A DNA stretch of 18,833 bases from the NCBI GenBank assembly GCA_964362915.1, contig CAYIGH010000017.1, forward strand, positions 1 to 18,833. The letters are read 5' to 3'. Position 1 is the stretch's first letter; the number at the start of each line of letters is the position of its first letter. Positions 13,795 through 18,833 of the stretch are shown piece after piece. The notes under the pieces are model-generated. The model was not told the origin of the DNA, made no database searches, and saw only the letters and a list, made by a program, of their open reading frames with translations. Source of the DNA: JAUSIK01 sp964362915. Lineage in GTDB: Archaea; Nanobdellota; Nanobdellia; Pacearchaeales; GW2011-AR1. Both the position numbers and the translations under genes were made by a program.

Positions 13795-14775
13795 ATGGGA
13801 AAAGGAAGAGCAAATAAAAAAGTAAAGAAATTTACAAATTTATTTAGCAGAGGAGTAATCATCTTAATTTTAATTGTATTATTTTTAATTGTATTGGGAG
13901 ATATAGAAAATGCTATCGCACAAAGAAGCAATAAAAAAAGACCAGAAATAAAAGTAAAAATTTGTCAAGGCGAGGGAAAAATTGAACAAGGCATGATAAT
14001 AGGAACAAACTGTCCAGATGTCGTTGGGGTAACATCGCGCGCTGATAATCAAGCCGACTATATAGGGATAACAACGCTCAATGGACCAATAGGCAAAGAT
14101 GGTAATCCAAAACGTGGTAGTTCTTGGAATGATCCCAAAACTCAGAAACACCATAAAGATGTAGAAGAGGTAAAAATAGGTGGAGAAGCAAGATGCAAAG
14201 ATGCTGTTGATAAGTTAGTTGTTAGTGTGCGCGGCGGTAATGATATTGTAGATATCCCATCATGTCCTAGAGAAATATGGGTTTTTGCGGGAAGTGGTAA
14301 TGATGTAGTTAGAACTGGCCCAAGTAATGATAAGATATTTGGCCAAAATGGAGACGATTCAGGTAAAAAGGGCGAAATTGTAGGATTAGACGGAGGTCTA
14401 GGAAATGATGAAATATGTGGCGGAACTGGAAAAGACAAATTGTATGGAAGAGCGAACGATGACGTATTAAAAGGTGAAGCAGGTATAGATACTGTAAGAC
14501 CTGGTAAGGCAGAGGATGATGGAGATAAAGCGGAAGGAAATGCCCCAACCCCAGAAAAAGATAATGTTCAGGGATGTACAAAAAAACCAGAAAAAGATGA
14601 AGAAGGAAATATTATTAGAGCCATAAAATGTAGCAATGACAACTTAAGTCCTGCCTTAACTCTAAGAGAAATCAATTGTGCGGTATATGATGACTCATGG
14701 ACTATATCTCCTCCCACCTCTGGAACAGAGGACGATGAAGAGGACGACAACGGCCTTCCCGAAGTTAATGAATAA
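13795..14775 (+). CDS. Exported protein with RTX-like Gly/Asp repeats
   Basis: A 326-aa protein, 18 bases after the dockerin gene in the same operon. A basic stretch (MGKGRANKKVKKFTNLFSRG) precedes a hydrophobic helix at about 21-41, acting as signal or anchor, with a possible cleavage after NAIAQ. Residues about 144-238 contain hemolysin-type calcium-binding repeats: VRGGNDIVD, GSGNDVVRTG, PSNDKIFGQNGDD, GGLGNDEICGG, TGKDKLYGRANDD and GEAGIDTVRPG, the GGxGxDxL pattern of RTX beta rolls. Six Cys residues suggest disulfides. The C-terminus is very acidic (TEDDEEDDNG). Function is unknown; a calcium-stabilised surface or extracellular protein is the reasonable inference. Confidence 0.8.
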   Translation: MGKGRANKKVKKFTNLFSRGVIILILIVLFLIVLGDIENAIAQRSNKKRPEIKVKICQGEGKIEQGMIIGTNCPDVVGVTSRADNQADYIGITTLNGPIGKDGNPKRGSSWNDPKTQKHHKDVEEVKIGGEARCKDAVDKLVVSVRGGNDIVDIPSCPREIWVFAGSGNDVVRTGPSNDKIFGQNGDDSGKKGEIVGLDGGLGNDEICGGTGKDKLYGRANDDVLKGEAGIDTVRPGKAEDDGDKAEGNAPTPEKDNVQGCTKKPEKDEEGNIIRAIKCSNDNLSPALTLREINCAVYDDSWTISPPTSGTEDDEEDDNGLPEVNE

Positions 14776-14854
14776 ACTCGTTAAGAGTCTCAACGAACCG
14801 CCTCCAATTGGTGGAGGACCTTTACCCTCACCTAGTGCAAGTTCCACACCTTAA
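14768..14854 (+). other. Overlapping 28-aa ORF with Pro/Gly/Ser tail
   Basis: An ATG inside the last codons of the RTX-like gene opens another frame encoding MNKLVKSLNEPPPIGGGPLP followed by SPSASSTP and a stop. The composition is that of an extracellular linker or tail instead of random AT-rich spacer. It may be a former C-terminal extension of the RTX-like protein put out of frame, or a chance ORF; CCTCC/GGAGG within it also forms a small hairpin. Confidence 0.3.
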
Positions 14855-14890
14855 TGAGTTAATAATTAGTAAAACTTCAGCTTTCCGAAA

Positions 14891-14956
14891 GTATTATAAA
14901 TATCAAATCACATATATCAGGAGATAACTATTAGAAAATATATAATGAAAGGAGGT
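14891..14956 (+). promoter_or_regulatory. TATA box and strong Shine-Dalgarno of the membrane gene
   Basis: GTATTATAAATAT (14891-14903) is the likely TATA box. AAAGGAGGT ends at 14956, four bases before the ATG at 14961. Most genes in this window look leaderless, so a full GGAGGT with a leader of about 40 bases stands out and suggests high expression. Confidence 0.6.
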
Positions 14957-14960
14957 AAAA

Positions 14961-15305
14961 ATGGCGAAAAAAGAAGAGGCGATGGGCAACGTTCTTGGAA
15001 GCTGGGCATTCTTAATAGGATTAATACTTGCAGTAGTTGTAGGAGTAGGATTTGTGCAGTCAGATACATGGCTTATGATCCTAATCTTGATAGGTATTAT
15101 AGTAGGATTGCTTAACATAACTGCTACAGAAACAAAGGCTTTCCTATTTTCTGGAGCTGTATTAATAATAGCCAGCTCTTTAGGGCAAAATGCATTGAGC
15201 TCTGTTCCAATAATCAGCGAAATATTAGATGCTCTATTAGCAATATTTGTGCCTGCAACAATAATTGTGGCGATAAAGAACGTATTTAGCATGGCTCGAA
15301 ACTAA
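14961..15305 (+). CDS. Four-helix integral membrane protein, unrecognised
   Basis: A 114-aa protein with four hydrophobic segments: about residues 14-33 (LGSWAFLIGLILAVVVGVGF), 37-54 (WLMILILIGIIVGLLN), 61-76 (AFLFSGAVLIIASSL) and 88-108 (ALLAIFVPATIIVAIKNVF). The N-terminus MAKKEEAMGN is charged and has no signal cleavage site. Small four-helix proteins of this size are common in DPANN genomes (recall only), and I cannot assign a function. The strong Shine-Dalgarno suggests an abundant protein. The 3' end faces a minus-strand small ORF across T-rich sequence. Confidence 0.75.
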   Translation: MAKKEEAMGNVLGSWAFLIGLILAVVVGVGFVQSDTWLMILILIGIIVGLLNITATETKAFLFSGAVLIIASSLGQNALSSVPIISEILDALLAIFVPATIIVAIKNVFSMARN

Positions 15306-15306
15306 A

Positions 15307-15341
15307 AATTTTATTTTTTATATTGCTTGTTCTTAGTTTTT
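15307..15341 (+). terminator. Poly-T terminator of the membrane protein gene
   Basis: Directly after the stop the plus strand has three T runs (ATTTTATTTTTTA, then TTCTTAGTTTTTTA). Runs of T without a hairpin are the usual archaeal terminator. Confidence 0.5.
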
Positions 15342-15451
15342 TATTTTTTATTTCTCGCTATAGTCAGGGCTTTAATCAACTTTTTCTTTTTCCACCCTCT
15401 CTTGTACATCTTTGCAAATGATAGTCTCGCGGTTTTCATATGTCTGCTCAT
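15341..15451 (-). CDS. Possible 36-aa very basic peptide
   Basis: The minus strand encodes MSRHMKTARLSFAKMYKRGW, then KKKKLIKALTIARNKK and a TAA. Fourteen of the 36 residues are Lys or Arg, and the central part could form an amphipathic helix, as in small ribosome- or nucleic-acid-binding peptides. A TATA box (TTTATATAGG, 15471-15480) is centred about 25 bases before the ATG, exactly the leaderless spacing. No family is recognised. Basic peptides also arise by chance in A-rich DNA; the promoter position is the main support. Confidence 0.4.
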   Translation of the reverse strand: MSRHMKTARLSFAKMYKRGWKKKKLIKALTIARNKK

Positions 15452-15507
15452 TTTATTTTTATGTATCTTGCCTATATAAACTCTATTGAATAATAGGCTT
15501 GGTTTTG

Positions 15508-16014
15508 CTACTGGAATAGAATTTTCCTTGTTTGCAAGATGCAGTCCTTACACATCCGGATACTTTTCTCGATTTCTTCTTTATCTTCTACAGAAAGTGT
15601 TGTTCCATAAGTGTAAAACTCTCTTTTCTCAATGATATTCTGGATATCTTGTTCGTCATAATTTTCAAGTGCTTCAATAAATGTGTTATCAAGTTCTATT
15701 TGCTTATTTTCTTTTAAGGATTTTATAAGAACAATTGTGCATTCTTGATTTCTGCTTTCATAACCAAATTTTGCTGCAATGGCAAGAAAGCAGTGATAGA
15801 TTGAATAAAAAGCAGCACTCATGCTCCAGTCAGAAAAACCACCTTTGTCAAAATAAGTTATTGCAGATACATCATGTTCTGCTTTTATAATATGATTCCT
15901 TGCCTCTTCCATGTCAGGTTCTTGCTTTACCAATCCCCTATGTTTCTTACTTAGCTGCAACTCTTTTTTTGCTTTTTCCAAGCACCAATCAACCTTATGA
16001 GATGCCTCGGTCAT
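15508..16014 (-). CDS. HEPN-domain protein of a nucleotidyltransferase/HEPN pair
   Basis: A 168-aa all-helical protein. The HEPN core is visible as WSMSAAFYSIYHCFLAIAAK (about 66-85), and KREFYTYG near the C-terminal helix matches the R...Y element of UPF0332-like members. The RNase motif R-x4-6-H is not present: the equivalent place reads ESRNQECTIV, with no His after Arg. HEPN toxins cleave RNA or tRNA; without this motif the protein may be an inactive or divergent form. Its ATG overlaps the end of the upstream nucleotidyltransferase gene by four bases (ATGA), the usual operon layout for such pairs. The pair probably works as a toxin-antitoxin system, but activity is not shown. Confidence 0.7.
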   Translation of the reverse strand: MTEASHKVDWCLEKAKKELQLSKKHRGLVKQEPDMEEARNHIIKAEHDVSAITYFDKGGFSDWSMSAAFYSIYHCFLAIAAKFGYESRNQECTIVLIKSLKENKQIELDNTFIEALENYDEQDIQNIIEKREFYTYGTTLSVEDKEEIEKSIRMCKDCILQTRKILFQ

Positions 16015-16592
16015 TTTTCCATAACCATTTTCCTAAGTTCATCCTGTCCAAAAAGAACTATGCCTGTTCTAATTATTTCTATAGTCACCTTGTACTTTCT
16101 TTTAATATCTGTCTTAAAGTCAGCAGGGGTCTGAAAAACAAGATGAATAGGTTTAGGAAGGATTTTATTTCTTTCTTCAATAATCTTTTTTATCTCATGA
16201 TATTGCTTTTTATCAGCTACAATATTAAGATCAATATCTCTTGCTTCTTTTTCATTTTTTAGAATAGAGCCAAATAAAACTACAAATTTTGCCTTTCCCT
16301 CTAGTTTTTTAAATTCTTCAATCCACATTTTATGCTTAAGAGATTCAATGGTTAATGCAGTCTCTATTTCTTTAAGGGTAAGCGGATTTTCTAGATTGAG
16401 AGAATAAATAACAGCTTTCCCCACCCGCCTTGGTTTTACTATTTCTTTTTCTTCTAATTTTTTGAGTGCTCTAAATGCTCCAGAGTGTGTTAGCCCTACC
16501 TTTGGGCTTATGCTCCTGCTGTTATACTCTGTAAAGAAGTCCTTAAACATTAGTTTAATGATCTCTTGTTCTTTGGTAAGTTCAACTTTCAT
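16011..16592 (-). CDS. wHTH-minimal nucleotidyltransferase fusion (antitoxin-like)
   Basis: A 193-aa protein in two parts. Residues 1-70 form a winged helix: KEQEIIKLMFKDFF, LTHSGAFRALKKLEEKEIVK as the recognition helix, and GKAVIYSLNLENPL as the wing. Residues about 95-190 are a minimal nucleotidyltransferase with FVVLFGSILKNEKEARDIDL, that is Gly108-Ser109 and Asp119/Asp121. The third acid, usually on the next long strand, appears replaced: PIHLVFQT has His. MNT partners silence HEPN toxins, in known cases by adding AMP to a Tyr. Here DNA binding and NTase are fused, so the protein could repress its own promoter, where 21-base-spaced repeats are found. The start fits the TATA spacing. Confidence 0.8.
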   Translation of the reverse strand: MKVELTKEQEIIKLMFKDFFTEYNSRSISPKVGLTHSGAFRALKKLEEKEIVKPRRVGKAVIYSLNLENPLTLKEIETALTIESLKHKMWIEEFKKLEGKAKFVVLFGSILKNEKEARDIDLNIVADKKQYHEIKKIIEERNKILPKPIHLVFQTPADFKTDIKRKYKVTIEIIRTGIVLFGQDELRKMVMEK

Positions 16593-16607
16593 TTTTCAAT
16601 ATTGCTG

Positions 16608-16641
16608 TTTAGTCAATATATATTGATTTTTAGTCAATATA
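16608..16641. promoter_or_regulatory. Operator repeats over the NTase/HEPN promoter
   Basis: TTTAGTCAATATA occurs at 16608-16620 and 16629-16641, exactly 21 bases (two turns) apart. TCAATATATATTGA (16613-16626) is a perfect 14-base palindrome containing the TATA box, about 28 bases upstream of the start at 16592. Binding of the wHTH fusion here would block TATA recognition. On the other side ACTATTTAAATCT (16642-16654) looks like a plus-strand TATA box leading only to a 10-codon ORF at 16664. Confidence 0.6.
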
Positions 16642-16713
16642 ACTATTTAAATCTTTTGGAGATGAGTAATTTCCCTCTTTTTTACTATTTTTAAATAAAT
16701 AGGTTAAAAATTT

Positions 16714-16935
16714 TTGTGTAGGTTCATAACATTTGGCCCTTCCCTTAAACAGGGGCGACAGGCGAGAAAAGAAATAATTCAACGATTTGCTCTCAATCTA
16801 AAAATAAAAGGAAATACTTATCCTGAAATAAAAGAACAAAAAAAGCAGCGGTTTTCTATTGACGTAGGATTAAGGACCCTAAGAAGCTGGTGGAAAAGGT
16901 CATCCATGCTTCTTGTAGTACTTTCTTTCTATTAA
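16714..16935 (+). pseudogene. Truncated HTH protein, probably a transposase N-terminus
   Basis: From a TTG the frame encodes 73 aa. Its middle (FALNLKIKGNTYPEIKEQ, then VGLRTLRSWWKR) resembles the helix-turn-helix at the start of transposases and recombinases (ALxLRxxGxTYxEI....STLxRW). After this it runs into SSMLLVVLSFY and stops, so the catalytic part is absent. The sequence in front, GGTTCATAACATTTG, could be an insertion-sequence end. No ATG and no promoter at the proper distance are evident. It is best read as a decayed fragment. Confidence 0.4.
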
Positions 16936-17013
16936 ATCAGCAAAGGGCTACAAGACGTTGCACTTTTTAGAACCGCCCGGACCATGTACGGGATAAAAAT
17001 GTCACAAAGCCCT
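16936..17013. other. GC-rich spacer with nested inverted repeats, no gene
   Basis: AGGGCT (16944-16949) is complementary to AGCCCT (17008-17013), and CCCG pairs with CGGG inside it. The minus strand at 16957-16973 begins GGTTCTAAAAAG, loosely like the GGTTCATAACA at 16720-16730, so a deleted insertion sequence with imperfect ends is possible. A CCGCCCGGACCA string looks like a tRNA 3' end, but no T arm or clover leaf is found. Confidence 0.3.
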
Positions 17014-17073
17014 AATCTTTTCTCTTAATTCTTCAATTCTGTCTTTAACGGTTATTTGTGGTTCAAAGATAAT
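17002..17073 (-). pseudogene. Possible C-terminal scrap of a minus-strand gene
   Basis: On the minus strand, between a TAA at 17076 and a TGA at 17004, one frame reads IIFEPQITVKDRIEELREKI followed by RAL. The Glu/Arg/Lys helix pattern looks like real protein in a region otherwise full of stops. It has no start and no family assignment, and would be a remnant abutting the next plus-strand fragment. Confidence 0.2.
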
Positions 17074-17464
17074 TTATTCAACTAAGGAACTTGAAAAATT
17101 TAGGAAAAGATTAATTAAAAAATCAATTCCCAATGAAAAACTAATAGAATACATTCAACATAAAGACAAATTTGAATTAGAAGGATATTTCAAACAAAGA
17201 GGCGGATGGGATTTAACTAAGGCTTTATTTGCACATCTAAGAAGAAAATTACAGATGTTAAGCTTCTATTCAGGAAACGAATTAAATTTTGATTATAACT
17301 CCTGTTTAGCTAGCTTTCAAGATTTAGAATATCAAGAAGATTTAAAGGAAATTGGTGAACTTTATGAGAAAAGAGGAGATCTAAGCGAAGCGGAAGTTTC
17401 AAAATATGTTGGTATTGCGAGAGACTTAACGCAAAAAGTGGTTAAATCGCCAAATAAAAGATGA
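17072..17464 (+). pseudogene. ORF lacking a start codon, probably 5'-truncated
   Basis: A continuous frame open from 16997 has protein-like sequence from about 17072: IIYSTKELEKFRKRLIKKSI, KFELEGYFKQRGGWDLTKAL, FAHLRRKLQMLSFYSGNELN, and LYEKRGDLSEAEVSKYVGIA near the end. There is no ATG, GTG or TTG before 17255, and starting there would remove the conserved-looking first half. The final part (DLSEAEVSKYVGIARDLTQKVV) looks like a small helix-turn-helix. The stop overlaps the ATG of the next ORF (ATGA), so the two were translated as an operon. I do not recognise the family. The 5' end was probably lost with the rearrangement that left fragments at 16714-17073. Confidence 0.5.
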
Positions 17465-17613
17465 TACCAAATTGTCCGGGTTGTGAACATGAATTATTGG
17501 AAGCTTACGAATGGCAGAGCAATGGTTATAATGTCGTAATAGAGGGAATGGGAGAAAGAAGGCATGTTCTTATCAAAGTTTTTGACAAAAAAGGAAATGT
17601 GGTTTTAGAATAG
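17461..17613 (+). CDS. Small 50-aa protein with a Cys pair
   Basis: MIPNCPGCEHELLEAYEWQS starts the product, which continues NGYNVVIEGMGERRHVLIKV and ends FDKKGNVVLE. The CPGC pair near the N-terminus could be one half of a zinc site, with His10 a possible third ligand. The remaining strands suggest a small beta fold. The ATG overlaps the previous stop (ATGA), indicating translational coupling. It is too short to place in a family, but codon use and a clean end support a real gene. It ends 51 bases before the winged-helix/RelE-like pair. Confidence 0.5.
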   Translation: MIPNCPGCEHELLEAYEWQSNGYNVVIEGMGERRHVLIKVFDKKGNVVLE

Positions 17614-17617
17614 AAAA

Positions 17618-17647
17618 GTTTATATAATCAGTTGATAATAGTATCAA
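17618..17647 (+). promoter_or_regulatory. Promoter and operator of the wHTH/RelE-like pair
   Basis: GTTTATATAATC (17618-17629) is a good TATA box. TTGATA (17632-17637) and TATCAA (17642-17647) form a perfect inverted repeat with a 4-base centre, lying between the TATA box and the expected transcription start near 17649. That is the classic position for an autorepressing toxin-antitoxin operator. Confidence 0.55.
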
Positions 17648-17663
17648 TATATAACATATAAAA

Positions 17664-17957
17664 ATGGCAGAACAAGAGATAAAGGAAATGAAATTCAATG
17701 TAGAAAAGATAATCGCAAGAAGTCCAAGATTGGACACAGTTGTAATGGTAGAGGAATTTATCAGAGAGCATAGCGGAGAGTTCAAAAAAACAGAATTGTT
17801 TCACAAATTGCCAAGAAAAATGATGTGGGGGACTTTCAATGTAATCTTACAATATTTATGGGAAAACAATAAAATTGGAATTGACAAAAACGATTATGTT
17901 GTCTATATCTGGAATCCAGAATTGGCCAAGAGATTTATAAATCGCAAAAGATACTAA
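17664..17957 (+). CDS. Winged-helix protein, candidate antitoxin
   Basis: A 97-aa protein whose middle reads as a winged helix: LDTVVMVEEFIREHSGEF, KKTELFHKLPRKMMWGTFNV as turn and recognition helix, ILQYLWENNKIGIDKND and the wing YVVYIWNPELAKRF. A short charged arm precedes it. It is followed by a RelE/ParE-like gene after 5 bases and preceded by a palindrome in its own promoter, the arrangement of a type II toxin-antitoxin module with the DNA-binding antitoxin first. I recall similar pairs in uncultured archaea, but I know no characterised member. An independent transcription regulator is the alternative. Confidence 0.65.
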   Translation: MAEQEIKEMKFNVEKIIARSPRLDTVVMVEEFIREHSGEFKKTELFHKLPRKMMWGTFNVILQYLWENNKIGIDKNDYVVYIWNPELAKRFINRKRY

Positions 17958-17962
17958 TTCTT

Positions 17963-18304
17963 ATGCGACTACAAAAGAAGGCTGATGGAGTTATTTTTGC
18001 TGATGAGAAATTGGAAAGGGCATTTGAATCTCTTTCTGAAGAAGATTGGCTTAAAAAAGTATTAAGAAAAGCTATTGAGGATTTGAAAGAAAATGTTTTT
18101 GCAGGAGAGAATATCTCAAAGAAATTAATTCCAAAAGAATACAAAAAGAAATACCGAGTTGATAATTTGTGGTGGTATCCTTTGCCAAATGCATGGAGAT
18201 TAATTTATTCTGTTATAACTCCAAGCAATGTTGAAATTTTGGCGGTTATTCTAGAATATTTTGACCACAAAAATTACGCTAAAAGATTTAAGTACAAGAC
18301 TTAG
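17963..18304 (+). CDS. RelE/ParE-superfamily toxin-like protein
   Basis: A 113-aa protein with the RelE-fold order: two N-terminal helices (KLERAFESLSEEDWLKKVLR, AIEDLKENVFAGENISKKLI), then the beta sheet with YRVDNLWWYPLPNAWRLIYS, VEILAVILEYFDHKNYAKRF and YKT. The WRLIYSV strand and final H-K-x-Y-x-K-R-F stretch match RelE/YoeB-like toxins, in which Arg, His, Lys and Tyr cut ribosome-bound mRNA. Exact catalytic residues cannot be fixed without a structure. The gene starts 5 bases after the winged-helix gene. Its last 17 bases overlap the end of the convergent integrase gene. Confidence 0.75.
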   Translation: MRLQKKADGVIFADEKLERAFESLSEEDWLKKVLRKAIEDLKENVFAGENISKKLIPKEYKKKYRVDNLWWYPLPNAWRLIYSVITPSNVEILAVILEYFDHKNYAKRFKYKT

Positions 18305-18833
18305 ATAACATCTCAACCTTCTCAACCAAACTTATAACCTTTTCAAGTTGTTTTTCCAAAGCTTCCATGCGTTCTTTCAATAATTGGTTTTCTCTTTCTG
18401 ATTTTTCCAATTTTTTCTCTATTAATGATCTTGTTTCATCAATTAATAAATCATTTTGAGTAATGTTATCTCGCATTCCTAAAAGTTCTGTGTAATAATG
18501 CACCATTTCTGATCTCTTCCATCCAAAGCGATATTTCAAATGTGCTTCGGTTTTGTAACGAGGCAACCAAAAACAAGCTGATGAATGCCTAAAATCATAC
18601 ATTGTTAATTCAGAAGTCTTTCCTCCACCCAATGTTTTTTTGTCTCCTAAAACTTTAATTGCTAATCTTTTCAGATAACGGTTTGTAACAGCTGGGCAGA
18701 TTTTGAAAAGGAAATCATTAGAATTCAGATTTTTGTTTTTAACAAAATTCTTAATTAAATCTGTGCAAAGCAAGAGTTTTATTCTTCTGCCAAATGTCTT
18801 AGAGGCTTCATCGCTAATTTGGACTTCATTGAA
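18288..18833 (-). CDS. Tyrosine recombinase/integrase, C-terminal part only
   Basis: The minus-strand frame is open to the window edge, so the start lies outside; 181 residues are visible. The catalytic domain shows VQISDEASKTFGRRIK (first lysine strand region), TMYDFRHSSACFWL with the box II Arg-His, and RFGWKRSEMVHYYTELLG with the nucleophilic Tyr in the HYYTEL block. A C-terminal coiled coil follows (SLIEKKLEKSERENQLLKER, EALEKQLEKVISLVEKVEML), common in archaeal virus and plasmid integrases. The N-terminal arm-binding domain is not in view. It is the best evidence that the right end of the window is an integrated element. No flanking tRNA gene or att site is visible here. Confidence 0.88.
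   Translation of the reverse strand, partial: FNEVQISDEASKTFGRRIKLLLCTDLIKNFVKNKNLNSNDFLFKICPAVTNRYLKRLAIKVLGDKKTLGGGKTSELTMYDFRHSSACFWLPRYKTEAHLKYRFGWKRSEMVHYYTELLGMRDNITQNDLLIDETRSLIEKKLEKSERENQLLKERMEALEKQLEKVISLVEKVEMLSKSCT

Noticed and set aside
14142..14581. Minus-strand ORFs over the RTX-like gene
   Set aside because: Pro/Ser/Leu/His-rich shadows of Gly/Asp repeats on the plus strand.
12475..14775. Variable repeat target of a diversity-generating retroelement
   Set aside because: Neither secreted protein has a C-type lectin or FGE-like C-terminus, and no template repeat with A-specific differences was seen.
16957..16984. tRNA 3' end or attachment site around CCGCCCGGACCA
   Set aside because: No T-arm, anticodon arm or complementary 5' acceptor strand could be found nearby.

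Overview
The window looks like part of an AT-rich archaeal chromosome, most likely from a small-genome DPANN lineage of the Pacearchaeota/Woesearchaeota type. The archaeal evidence is an a/eIF5B-type initiation factor instead of bacterial IF2, archaeal TATA boxes about 25-28 bases before many start codons (leaderless transcripts), poly-T terminators, and archaeal-style toxin-antitoxin pairs. Genes are short, tightly packed and A-rich. The lineage assignment is inference; no rRNA gene is present to settle it.

Layout. Bases 1-1150 are accessory: a VapBC pair with a possibly disabled VapC, a relic of the C-terminal tail of an IS605-type TnpB, and a tiny membrane protein. Bases 1150-5630 are housekeeping: infB (a/eIF5B) on the minus strand, a 410-base spacer with a broken small gene and a GC-rich hairpin, a PC4-type DNA-binding protein sharing one central TATA box with pyrD, then dus overlapping pyrD. 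Bases 5700-8060 hold a small membrane protein, a PH-domain membrane protein and cysS. Bases 8150-10590 are a group I (bacterial-type) chaperonin operon, groES-orf107-groEL, with an unrecognised 107-aa gene between the two chaperonin genes, followed by a 64-aa helical protein.

Bases 10780-12330 carry a minus-strand AAA/DUF4143 ATPase with two identical-arm palindromes directly upstream of its TATA box, and the 3' end of a reverse transcriptase gene resembling those of diversity-generating retroelements. Bases 12475-14860 encode two adjacent exported proteins, one ending in a dockerin module and one with RTX-like Gly/Asp repeats. A four-helix membrane protein with a strong Shine-Dalgarno sequence follows.

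Bases 15340-18833 form an accessory island: a possible 36-aa basic peptide, a wHTH-nucleotidyltransferase/HEPN pair with 21-base-spaced operator repeats, about 650 bases of broken genes, a start-less ORF coupled to a 50-aa Cys-pair protein, a winged-helix/RelE-like pair with its own palindrome, and the C-terminal half of a tyrosine recombinase that leaves the window. The recombinase suggests that this right end is, or was, an integrated element.

The strongest candidates for something undescribed are orf107 inside the chaperonin operon, the winged-helix/RelE-like module, and the dockerin/RTX secreted pair in what is probably a tiny archaeon.
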